A DNA stretch of 22,510 nucleotides from Alphaproteobacteria bacterium. GTDB taxonomy: Bacteria; Pseudomonadota; Alphaproteobacteria; Rs-D84. Each line of letters opens with the position of its first letter. Within the stretch, counting starts at the first letter, position 1. The notes under the pieces are model-generated. The model was not told where the DNA came from, did not search any database, and was given only the letters and a program-made list of their open reading frames with translations. Location: positions 1 through 22,510 of the forward strand of contig JAKSTE010000004.1 of NCBI GenBank assembly GCA_024402735.1. The letters are read 5' to 3'. Of the stretch, positions 7,855-14,896 are shown one piece after another. A program made the translations under genes and the position numbers.

Positions 7855-9144
7855 ATGAATTTCTTAAAAAAATTTTTAGTTTGGTTGGGAGCTTTAATAC
7901 CTTTTTCTGCTGGTGCCATAGGACCGATAGCAATAGGTGCGATTGCATTAGGTGGAGGTTTGGTTATAGGAGGAGTTGTAGCAAATGTAACTGGTCCAAC
8001 TGATATGACAGAGGCATTAGAGTTTTTTTCTACATGTTGGTCTTGCCAATTGTTTTCAGAAATAATGTTAACTATGTCACACTTGTTACCCAAGGTGTAC
8101 TCTGCTTTAGGAACAATAATAATACCTCTTATATTTACTATATTGATATTGTTTGTTGGATGGCGTATAGCAAAAGATTATTTTGATAATACTTTACAAG
8201 ATGGAGCAAAAGTATTAAGTAAATTTGGTTCTTATGCAGTAAAGATAGTTTTTGTAGTTGCTTTATTGCTTATGCCTTTACCTAGACTAATAACAAGTGT
8301 TTTTATAGATCCTGCTGTCACATTAGGTACATCTGTGCAGTATGTAATGCCTGATAATAATGATTTTGCAGAATGTATGGTTGCGAGTTCTGTTTTAGAT
8401 GCAAATAATGTAAATGATCAAAAAGATGCTTTTTCTCCTCATTTACGTCATCAATTAATGTGTGAAGTAGCAGAAATTCATAAAGTTACTGGTATGGGTA
8501 TGGCCACAGGTTGGGCTTTGTTGAATGCGGCCTTTAGAATAGAACATATGCATAAAGTTTTTTGGAATGCTGTTCCAATTTGTTTTAACATACCTATGGC
8601 TTTGATCGGTTTGTTAATAGTTGTTTTATATTTGTTCGCCATTTTACCTGTTCCGTTTTACTTCTTAGAAATATTTATAAAACTAAGTATGGATTTAATA
8701 ATGCTGCCATTGATGTTGTTGGCATGGTTGTTTGATAAAGAAAACTGGGCTATCTTCCCACAGGGCGGTCAAACCATTAAAAAAATGGTTGAAGATACAG
8801 TAAAAGGTGTGATTGGAATAGCAATAACGGTGGTGTTTTTAACGTTTTCTGTAAAGTTTATAGATGGTGCTTTTAGTGATTCTGGATCGGTTTCTGCTTT
8901 GCAAACGGCATTTGAAACAGGTGATTCGGAATATTTGATTCAGGGCATGCTAATGCACAACGATAGCTTGATAACAGTAGCGCTTGTAGGTGTGTTTTTT
9001 GCCATGTTTATGCACTATATACCTCAGTTGGTAAATAGCTTGTTTAAGATGAAAGTGTCTGATAAATACTATCAAACAGCTAAAAAAGACTTAAAAATAA
9101 TGTTTGAAAACACTAAGAAAATATTCACAAAGTTAAAAAAATAA
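7855..9144 (+). CDS. VirB6/TrbL-like polytopic membrane protein (paralogue E), divergent
   Basis: 429 residues from the ATG at 7855. The reading frame is open further upstream to 7711, but that extension would overlap the divergent gene and the promoter, and it lacks the hydrophobic signal found at MNFLKKFLVWLG. A signal-like segment rich in G, A and I spans residues 1-45. CWSCQLF follows with C61 and C64, then a membrane segment at about 86-104. The family motif DPAVTLGT (P153, G158) opens a loop with C174 and C203. More hydrophobic blocks lie at about 238-285, 315-335 and 365-380, and the tail ends IFTKLKK. It is a sibling of the four minus-strand proteins and is closest in motif content to paralogues B and C. 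Function as a type IV secretion channel subunit is inferred. Confidence 0.75.
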   Translation: MNFLKKFLVWLGALIPFSAGAIGPIAIGAIALGGGLVIGGVVANVTGPTDMTEALEFFSTCWSCQLFSEIMLTMSHLLPKVYSALGTIIIPLIFTILILFVGWRIAKDYFDNTLQDGAKVLSKFGSYAVKIVFVVALLLMPLPRLITSVFIDPAVTLGTSVQYVMPDNNDFAECMVASSVLDANNVNDQKDAFSPHLRHQLMCEVAEIHKVTGMGMATGWALLNAAFRIEHMHKVFWNAVPICFNIPMALIGLLIVVLYLFAILPVPFYFLEIFIKLSMDLIMLPLMLLAWLFDKENWAIFPQGGQTIKKMVEDTVKGVIGIAITVVFLTFSVKFIDGAFSDSGSVSALQTAFETGDSEYLIQGMLMHNDSLITVALVGVFFAMFMHYIPQLVNSLFKMKVSDKYYQTAKKDLKIMFENTKKIFTKLKK

Positions 9145-9195
9145 AAAATCAAGTCATTTATTTAACATAGTGGTCTTTTTTATAACATCCGAATC

Positions 9196-9204
9196 TGTTA
9201 TAAT
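9196..9204 (+). promoter_or_regulatory. Extended -10 promoter for the unknown gene at 9213
   Basis: TGTTATAAT is identical to the element before paralogue E. Eight bases separate it from the ATG at 9213, so the transcript is probably leaderless. No clear -35 box is present. Confidence 0.5.
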
Positions 9205-9212
9205 CAATCTTG

Positions 9213-9722
9213 ATGAGACAAGTTCCGATTCTTTATTGGCCACGTAGAACAAATGGTGATGTAGATTACCAGTTGGCGCGTAAGGCCATAAATTCTGAGA
9301 CTGGTATAATGCCAGACATTATTGTTGAGGACCTCGATATAGCTAAAGTATTGGCTGAAAGACCAGAAGCTACAATTTATTATCCTGTTTTTTGTGAATC
9401 AACTGGTTGGTGGGGAGAATTGTTAGGTGTAGAAGCTGTTGTTGTAGACAAGATAATTGTTTCTGCTGAATGTCAGTTGATGGTTATAGAATCTTCTAAA
9501 AGAGCAGAGTTACACGGAGAAAATCGTTTGTTGGCGGCAGAGATACATCCAAGTAGCGGGTTCTTTAAGAAAATGAATTCTTCTATAGCAATTGTTTCGG
9601 ATATGTTAGCTACTGACGCAGGAACAATTTTAGCTTTATTTGCTGGTAAGAATCAAAATAGATTTGTTAATGTGATTGAATCTACAGGTAATTCGTATCT
9701 TGGTTGTATAGGACAGTATTAA
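9213..9722 (+). CDS. Protein of unknown function, 169 residues
   Basis: I do not recognise this protein. A TTG at 9210 is directly upstream, but the ATG at 9213 is the more likely start given the -10 box ending at 9204. It appears soluble: no signal peptide and no convincing membrane segment. Visible features are an N-terminal basic-aromatic motif (ILYWPRRTNGD), a Trp-rich turn (STGWWGELLG) and three scattered cysteines (in PVFCES, SAECQL and LGCIGQ). The composition alternates hydrophobic and charged residues as in an alpha/beta fold. Codon use resembles its neighbours. It sits between VirB6-like paralogue E and rpmE, with its own promoter upstream and the rpmE promoter downstream, so it is probably a single-gene unit. 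Confidence 0.7.
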   Translation: MRQVPILYWPRRTNGDVDYQLARKAINSETGIMPDIIVEDLDIAKVLAERPEATIYYPVFCESTGWWGELLGVEAVVVDKIIVSAECQLMVIESSKRAELHGENRLLAAEIHPSSGFFKKMNSSIAIVSDMLATDAGTILALFAGKNQNRFVNVIESTGNSYLGCIGQY

Positions 9723-9759
9723 ATTGTCAGTTTAAACGGTATAAACTTCTACTATTTGC

Positions 9760-9787
9760 TTGATTTTAGGAAAAATACAGGTATAAT
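9760..9787 (+). promoter_or_regulatory. Promoter for rpmE and the SuhB-like gene
   Basis: TTGATT (9760-9765) and TATAAT (9782-9787) are separated by 16 bases. The expected start near 9794 gives a leader of about 36 bases with an AAGGA ribosome site shortly before the ATG at 9830. Confidence 0.6.
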
Positions 9788-9829
9788 TTTCGAGCTATTA
9801 AAGTAATATAAAAATAAAAGGACAAGAAG

Positions 9830-10042
9830 ATGAAAAAAGGAATTCATCCTGAATATCACGAAATTAACGTTACAACAACAGATGGAAAAACAGTAAAAAT
9901 GTATTCTTCTGTTAAGAAAGATTTAGTTTTGTCTACAGATAATTTGAATCATCCAGCATGGACAGGCCAACGTAATAACGAAGGTGCAAAAGGTAAACGT
10001 GCTGCAGACTTCAAAAGCAAATTTGCTGGCTTTAAATTTTAA
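9830..10042 (+). CDS. rpmE: 50S ribosomal protein bL31
   Basis: 70 residues, normal for bL31, a small protein of the large subunit that bridges to the small subunit. The start MKKGIHPEYHEI and the LNHPAWTGQ motif in the second half are characteristic. It lacks the four zinc-binding cysteines of the C+ type, so it is the zinc-independent type, as is usual in alphaproteobacteria. It has a strong Shine-Dalgarno site (AAGGA) and its own promoter. The SuhB-like gene starts 27 bases after its stop and is probably co-transcribed. Confidence 0.95.
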   Translation: MKKGIHPEYHEINVTTTDGKTVKMYSSVKKDLVLSTDNLNHPAWTGQRNNEGAKGKRAADFKSKFAGFKF

Positions 10043-10069
10043 TATAACTTATTAATTTTGGAGAGCAAA

Positions 10070-10780
10070 ATGGATTTGTTGATAAAAGGTTCAACTGAAT
10101 TAAACAAGATGTTTGCTGCTTTGCAAAATACAGCAAGTGGTTTACGTCATGATTTTGGTGAAGTTGAAGAATTACAACAGTCTTTAAAAAGTGCTCGTGA
10201 TTTTGTAGCTAAAGCTGCTGCCAGAATAGAAGAAAGTATTTTGGCTGATTTACAATTGGTTCGTCCATCTGCAGGTTTGCTTACACCAGATGTATCAAAG
10301 CAGGGTGATGGAAGAGATGAATTTGTTTTAGCTCTTTCTGGTGCTTCTAATTTTGTTCGTGGAAATCCACATTTTGCTATATCGTTAGCTTTGCGTACAA
10401 ACGATGAAACAAAAATAGCTTTAGTATATTCACCAATTGATGAAAGACTATATTATGCTGAAGCAGGTAATGGTGCATATGTATTTTCTACATACCATTC
10501 TGAGAAAATACGTGTTTCTAATTTGCAGGAAGCTTCAGAATTAACTATTGGTTATAACACTACAGGTATTCGTCCAATTATTGAAGGTACAGCTAGAGAA
10601 ACAGGATGCCCTGCATTAGATTTAGCTTGGGTTGCTTCTGGAAAATTAGATGCTTTTGTTTCTGATCCTATAGATTTTGCAGAAATGGCTGCGGGTGAAT
10701 TATTAGTAAAAGAAGCCGGTGGTAAAATAGAAGTAGGTGCTGATATAATTGCTACAAATGGTAAAGTACAATTAAATTAA
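10070..10780 (+). CDS. SuhB/inositol-monophosphatase-fold protein lacking the metal site (probable pseudoenzyme)
   Basis: 236 residues from the ATG at 10070; the TTG at 10058 in the same frame is rejected because GGAG at 10060-10063 is a well-placed Shine-Dalgarno site. It aligns along its length with alphaproteobacterial SuhB/IMPase: GLRHDFGEVEELQ and DFVAKA at residues 24-49, NFVRGNPHFAISLAL at 94-108, ALDLAWVASGKLDAF at 182-196, AAGELLVKEAGG at 207-218. The catalytic residues are changed: the GEE motif is replaced by AGLLTP (68-73), the DPxDGT signature by ALSGAS (88-93) and the WD of WDxAAG by AE (204-205). The Asp of the N-terminal VTxAD motif is also Ala. It is about 30 residues shorter than family members. 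Two-metal phosphatase activity is therefore unlikely. E. coli SuhB has a non-catalytic role in rRNA antitermination with NusA; a similar role here is speculation. Co-transcribed with rpmE. Confidence 0.8.
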   Translation: MDLLIKGSTELNKMFAALQNTASGLRHDFGEVEELQQSLKSARDFVAKAAARIEESILADLQLVRPSAGLLTPDVSKQGDGRDEFVLALSGASNFVRGNPHFAISLALRTNDETKIALVYSPIDERLYYAEAGNGAYVFSTYHSEKIRVSNLQEASELTIGYNTTGIRPIIEGTARETGCPALDLAWVASGKLDAFVSDPIDFAEMAAGELLVKEAGGKIEVGADIIATNGKVQLN

Positions 10781-10801
10781 AATAATAAAAGTTTAAAAAT
10801 T

Positions 10802-10829
10802 AACCCCGAAGTTTTTCTTCGGGGTTTTT
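10802..10829. terminator. Bidirectional intrinsic terminator between the SuhB-like gene and infB
   Basis: A 10-base-pair stem (AACCCCGAAG, 10802-10811, with CTTCGGGGTT, 10817-10826) encloses a loop of five T. On the plus strand it runs into TTTTTGTTTT. On the minus strand, after two A, it is followed by five T. It lies between the convergent stops at 10780 and 10854 and can terminate both transcripts. Confidence 0.9.
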
Positions 10830-10851
10830 GTTTTGTATCGAACGTTATTAT

Positions 10852-13251
10852 TTATAATTCAGTTTTAATTTCCTGAATTTCATAACATTCAACTCTATCG
10901 CCTTCTTTTAGGTCGTTGTATTTATCAAAGCTCATACCAAATTCTACACCGTTAGTAACTTCTTGAACTTCGTTCTTTTCACGATGTAATTGTCCTATTT
11001 TGCCATCATAAATAACAACGTTATCACGTAACAAACGTACAAAAGCTGTTTTCTTAATAGTACCTTCTGTTACACGACAACCAGCAACACGTATACCTTT
11101 ACCGACTGTAAATAATGCAATAACATCAGCGTAACCGATAAAGTTTTCACGTTTTTCTGGAGCTAATTTACCAGATAGTATTTCTTTAATTTCATCAGTG
11201 ATACGATAAACAACACTATGATAACGAATGTTTATTCCATTATTACGAGCCATGTCACGTACAGCAGAATCAGCTCTAACATTAAATGCTATAATTATAG
11301 CGCCAGAAGCTGTTGCTAAACGGATATCGCCTTCTGTAATTTGACCAACACCAGCAGATAACAATTCTACGCCAGCTTTTTCCGATGAAAATCCATTTAA
11401 CATATCTGATATAGCTTCGACAGAACCTTGAACGTCTGCGCGTAAAATAACAGGTAATGTTAGTTTCTTAGTTTCATCACGTTTTGCAAACAATTCTTCC
11501 AAAGAAGAACGTTTGATAGCGTTAGCTTTGTCTTTTGCTTTTTGAATACGATAAGCGGCTACTTCACGTGTTTGTGCTTCTGTTTCCATAACATGTAATT
11601 CGTCTCCAGCATTTGGAACATCTTCCAAACCTAGAACCATTACAGGTTGACCTGGTTTAACAAATTTAACACGTTGGCCGTTAGAATTAATTAATCCACG
11701 TACACGTCCAAATGTTTCACCGACAACGAATACGTCACCAACATTCAATGTACCTTGTCTCATAAGAACTGTTGCAACAGCACCAAGTCCTTTTTCCATT
11801 TTTTCTTCTACAACATATGCGGAAGCTAACATGTCTTGGTCTGCTTTTAAGTCCATCATTTCAGCTTGTAACAAAATGGCTTCTTCTAACTTGTCTAATC
11901 CCATTTTTGTTTTAGCGGATATTTCAACACATTGAATATCTCCACCCATAGATTCTACTTGGACTTCTTGTTGTAATAAATCTGTTTTTACTCTTTCTGG
12001 ATTTGCTTCTGGTAAATCACATTTATTAATAGCAACAATGAAAGGAACCTTTGCTGCCTTTATATGATGTATAGCTTCTATTGTTTGTGGTTTTACAGAA
12101 TCGTTAGCTGCAACAACTAAAACAACAATATCTGCTATTTGTGCTCCTCTTGCACGCATAGCTGTAAATGTTTCGTGTCCAGGAGTATCCAAGAAAGTTA
12201 TAACTGGGCCTGTTTTAGTTTTTACTTCATATGAAGAAATATGTTGAGTAATACCACCAGCTTCACCAGCAACAACATTAGCGTTTCTAAATGCGTCTAA
12301 CAAAGATGTTTTACCATGATCAACGTGTCCTACAACTGTAACGACAGGTGCACGTGGTTTTAATCTTTCTGGATTAGGTTGTTGTTCTAAGATTTCAACA
12401 TATGGTTTTATAACAACACGTTTAACTGTAGCACCGAATTCTGTAGCAATTAATTCAGCAGTATCTGCATCAATGGATTGGTTTTGTGAAGCCATCATGC
12501 CCATTTCCATGCATTTCTTGATAACATTACCAACTTTTTCTGCAAGTGCTGCGGCTAAATCTTTAACTGTTATAGTATCTGACAATGTAACAACATGTTC
12601 TATTTTTTGTGGTGCTGCAAATGTTGCACGAGCTTTTTCTCTAAAACGTTTTAAAGAAGCTTCTGATCTACGACGGTTAGCTCCACGAATACCTATTTCA
12701 TCATCGTCGTCATCATCGCCACCACCGATAACGATATCGTGAATAGATATTTTTCCACCTTTCTTAAAATCTTTTTTGAAACGATTTTGTTTTGAAGAAG
12801 AGCGTACATCGTCATCATCATCGTTATTGTTACGTCTGTTGTTATATACAGGTTGGGCAACATTATTTCTTTTTTGTTCACGATTATTCGTCTCTGTAGG
12901 AAAATCAGGAACTTCTGAAACGTTGTTATTTTCACGTTGAGCTAGTTGCTCTTTTACTTGTTCGTATTCGCGTGATTCACGTTCTATTTCTGCTTCTCTA
13001 GCTAATCTAGCGGCTTCTTCTTCTTGCTCGCGTTTTCTACGTTCTTCATCGCGAGCTTTTGCAGCTGCTAGAACAGCACGCAATTTTTCATCAGAAGCAT
13101 TGTGTGCTTGTACTGGAGTTTTTGGTTCTTCACGTAACTCGTTGCTACCAGGTGTAACAACACGACGACGTCTTTCAACAAAAACAGCATCGCCTTTTTT
13201 GCTTTGTACAGCATCTATAGTTACAGATTTTCCAAGTGTTAATGTTGCCAT
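10852..13251 (-). CDS. infB: Translation initiation factor IF-2
   Basis: 799 residues. IF-2 is the GTPase that brings initiator fMet-tRNA to the 30S subunit and promotes subunit joining. G-domain motifs: G1 GHVDHGKTS at about residues 306-314, G2 with GGITQH, G3 DTPGHE, G4 NKCD, G5 SAKT. The C-terminal beta-barrel and fMet-tRNA-binding domains follow (ending with the conserved VECYEIQEI region). The N-terminal part is alphaproteobacterial in style: KKGDAVFVERRRR, a long charged Arg/Glu coiled-coil region at about 50-110, and a linker with two aspartate runs near residues 143-148 and 177-183. The ATG at 13251 has an AAGG ribosome site. It starts 21 bases after the nusA stop and forms a two-gene operon with it. 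There is no rbfA, truB or rpsO after it; a terminator follows. Confidence 0.97.
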   Translation of the reverse strand: MATLTLGKSVTIDAVQSKKGDAVFVERRRRVVTPGSNELREEPKTPVQAHNASDEKLRAVLAAAKARDEERRKREQEEEAARLAREAEIERESREYEQVKEQLAQRENNNVSEVPDFPTETNNREQKRNNVAQPVYNNRRNNNDDDDDVRSSSKQNRFKKDFKKGGKISIHDIVIGGGDDDDDDEIGIRGANRRRSEASLKRFREKARATFAAPQKIEHVVTLSDTITVKDLAAALAEKVGNVIKKCMEMGMMASQNQSIDADTAELIATEFGATVKRVVIKPYVEILEQQPNPERLKPRAPVVTVVGHVDHGKTSLLDAFRNANVVAGEAGGITQHISSYEVKTKTGPVITFLDTPGHETFTAMRARGAQIADIVVLVVAANDSVKPQTIEAIHHIKAAKVPFIVAINKCDLPEANPERVKTDLLQQEVQVESMGGDIQCVEISAKTKMGLDKLEEAILLQAEMMDLKADQDMLASAYVVEEKMEKGLGAVATVLMRQGTLNVGDVFVVGETFGRVRGLINSNGQRVKFVKPGQPVMVLGLEDVPNAGDELHVMETEAQTREVAAYRIQKAKDKANAIKRSSLEELFAKRDETKKLTLPVILRADVQGSVEAISDMLNGFSSEKAGVELLSAGVGQITEGDIRLATASGAIIIAFNVRADSAVRDMARNNGINIRYHSVVYRITDEIKEILSGKLAPEKRENFIGYADVIALFTVGKGIRVAGCRVTEGTIKKTAFVRLLRDNVVIYDGKIGQLHREKNEVQEVTNGVEFGMSFDKYNDLKEGDRVECYEIQEIKTEL

Positions 13252-13272
13252 AATTCAACCTTTGGTTAATTT

Positions 13273-14811
13273 TTATTCCTCATCAGAAACAATACCATAA
13301 GCAAGTTCACGTGCTTTCATGATAACACGTTCTGCTAAACGTTCTGACATTGTGTCTTCACCAAGAATTTCTACTAATTCGTCTGAAGCCAAGTCTGCCA
13401 AATCAGATAAAGTTTTTATACCAGCTTCACCTAATTTATTAATGATAGGACGTTTAATAAAGTCGAACTTTAATAAATCGTCTGTCATACCATTTTTATG
13501 ACCGTTGTCGAAGTATTCTTGTTCAACTTTCTCTAAATAAGCTTTTGCTCTTGTTTGTAATTCAATAGCCAATTCAGGGTTGAAGCCTTCGATTGATTCC
13601 AATTCGGATTGTGCAACGAATGCGATTTCTTCGATTGTTCTGAAGCCTTCTGTTATTAACAAGTGAGCTATCATTTCATCAACGTCCAAAGCGCCTACAA
13701 ACAAGTCTGTCTTTTCTTTGAATTCTTTTGCACGACGTTCTTGTTCTTCTGTTTCACTCATAACATCGATATTCCAACCTGTTAATTGAGAAGCTAAACG
13801 AACGTTTTGACCACGACGACCGATAGCTAAAGATTGTTGATCTTCTGTTACAACGACGGCTGCTGTATGAGTATCTTCATCAACGATGATTTTTGCAACT
13901 TTTGCTGGTTGCATAGCGTTAACGATAAATACTGCAGGATCTTCGGAGTATAATATAACGTCGATTTTTTCTCCGTGACATTCATTGATAACTGGTTGTA
14001 TACGAGTACCTTTGATACCAACTGTCATACCAACAGCATCGATTGAAGGATCTTGTGTTTCAACAGCGATTTTTGCATGAGAGCCTGGAGCACGTGAAAC
14101 AGATTTAATTTTGATAATACCTTCATAGATTTCAGGAACTTCTTGAACAAATAATTTTTCCATAAACATAGGATGTGTTCTTGTTAAGAATATTTGTGGA
14201 CCTGAGTTAGAACGTGTAACATCCATAATCAAAGCACGTACCCGATCACCAACAGCCAACCGTTCGCCTGGAATTAATTCTGTGTTCTTTATATAACCTT
14301 CTGCTTTGCCGTTTATATCAACGAAAACGTTTCCAAATTCTATACGTTTAACAACACCGTTGATAATATCACCGATGTTATCTTTAAATTCTTCGAATTG
14401 ACGTCCTTTTTCTGCGTCTCTAACACGAGCTGTCATGATTTGACGAGCTGTTTGGAAAGCCATACGACCAAATTCTGGTTCTGGTAAAGCATCTTCTACA
14501 ATGTCACCAACTTTAGGTTCTTCTGCATATTTTTTTGCCTGAGCAACAGTAAGCATGGTATTTGCATCATATTCTTCACCCATAGCCTCTGGAGATTCAA
14601 TAACATCAAATAAACGTTTTACATGTATAGAACCATTTTTCTTATCTATATTGGCAACGATATTAAATTCTTCACCATATTTGTGCTTTGCAATTTTTGC
14701 TATTGCCGCTTCCAATGATTCAATAACTGTTTCTTTGTCTATCATTTTTTCTTGAGCCAAAGAATCAATGGCTAATAACAAATCCTGACGAGGCATAGAT
14801 TCAAAAGACAT
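13273..14811 (-). CDS. nusA: Transcription termination/antitermination factor NusA
   Basis: 512 residues, typical for proteobacterial NusA. NusA binds RNA polymerase and controls pausing, intrinsic termination and rRNA antitermination. Domains in order: N-terminal polymerase-binding domain (about 1-130); S1 domain (about 140-205, with GVVKRIEFGNVFVDINGKAE); KH1 and KH2 (about 230-350, with VGIKGTRIQPV in KH1 and GRRGQNVRLASQLTGW near 327 in KH2); then two acidic C-terminal repeats (about 370-430 and 445-505), as in gamma- and alphaproteobacterial forms. An AGGAG ribosome site precedes the ATG at 14811. It is the first gene of the nusA-infB operon; rimP, which usually precedes nusA, and the usual YlxR-type gene before infB are absent. 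Its leader contains two hairpins that may serve in regulation. Confidence 0.97.
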   Translation of the reverse strand: MSFESMPRQDLLLAIDSLAQEKMIDKETVIESLEAAIAKIAKHKYGEEFNIVANIDKKNGSIHVKRLFDVIESPEAMGEEYDANTMLTVAQAKKYAEEPKVGDIVEDALPEPEFGRMAFQTARQIMTARVRDAEKGRQFEEFKDNIGDIINGVVKRIEFGNVFVDINGKAEGYIKNTELIPGERLAVGDRVRALIMDVTRSNSGPQIFLTRTHPMFMEKLFVQEVPEIYEGIIKIKSVSRAPGSHAKIAVETQDPSIDAVGMTVGIKGTRIQPVINECHGEKIDVILYSEDPAVFIVNAMQPAKVAKIIVDEDTHTAAVVVTEDQQSLAIGRRGQNVRLASQLTGWNIDVMSETEEQERRAKEFKEKTDLFVGALDVDEMIAHLLITEGFRTIEEIAFVAQSELESIEGFNPELAIELQTRAKAYLEKVEQEYFDNGHKNGMTDDLLKFDFIKRPIINKLGEAGIKTLSDLADLASDELVEILGEDTMSERLAERVIMKARELAYGIVSDEE

Positions 14812-14845
14812 CTGTTTTCTCCTATGTTTGTCTTTTATTTATAAA

Positions 14846-14886
14846 GGCGGGGTTTTTCAACCCCGCCCTTAAAACTTATTTTTAAG
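14846..14886 (-). promoter_or_regulatory. Two tandem hairpins in the nusA leader (possible attenuator)
   Basis: Read on the minus strand, the first hairpin pairs CTTAAAA (14886-14880) with TTTTAAG (14874-14868) around a 5-base loop. The second, directly after it, pairs GGCGGGGTT (14867-14859) with AACCCCGCC (14854-14846) around a GAAA tetraloop. It is followed by TTTATAAATA, a weak U-tract. The two hairpins compete slightly, because the AA of the first stem's 3' arm can extend the second stem across one bulged G. They lie between the predicted promoter (14897-14925) and the nusA ATG (14811), so they belong to the nusA leader. An attenuator, an mRNA-stabilising structure or the end of a short separate RNA are all possible. 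Confidence 0.6.
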
Positions 14887-14896
14887 AACACACATT

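Noticed and set aside
2500..9144. The VirB6-like cluster as a complete conjugative or mobile element
   Set aside because: No relaxase, coupling protein, integrase, attachment-like repeats or tRNA boundary is visible, and codon use and composition match the neighbours.
9210..9212. TTG start for the unknown 169-residue protein
   Set aside because: The ATG directly after it is a stronger start codon and fits the predicted mRNA 5' end equally well.
10058..10069. TTG start for the SuhB-like gene
   Set aside because: The TTG overlaps the GGAG ribosome site that serves the ATG at 10070.
12473..12935. Open frames overlapping infB (89 codons plus strand, 80 codons minus strand)
   Set aside because: Both arise from the repetitive Asp-rich linker codons of infB in other frames.
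14846..14867. GC-rich hairpin as a plus-strand terminator
   Set aside because: No plus-strand gene ends upstream of it, and the plus strand after the stem lacks a T-run; it belongs to the nusA leader on the minus strand.
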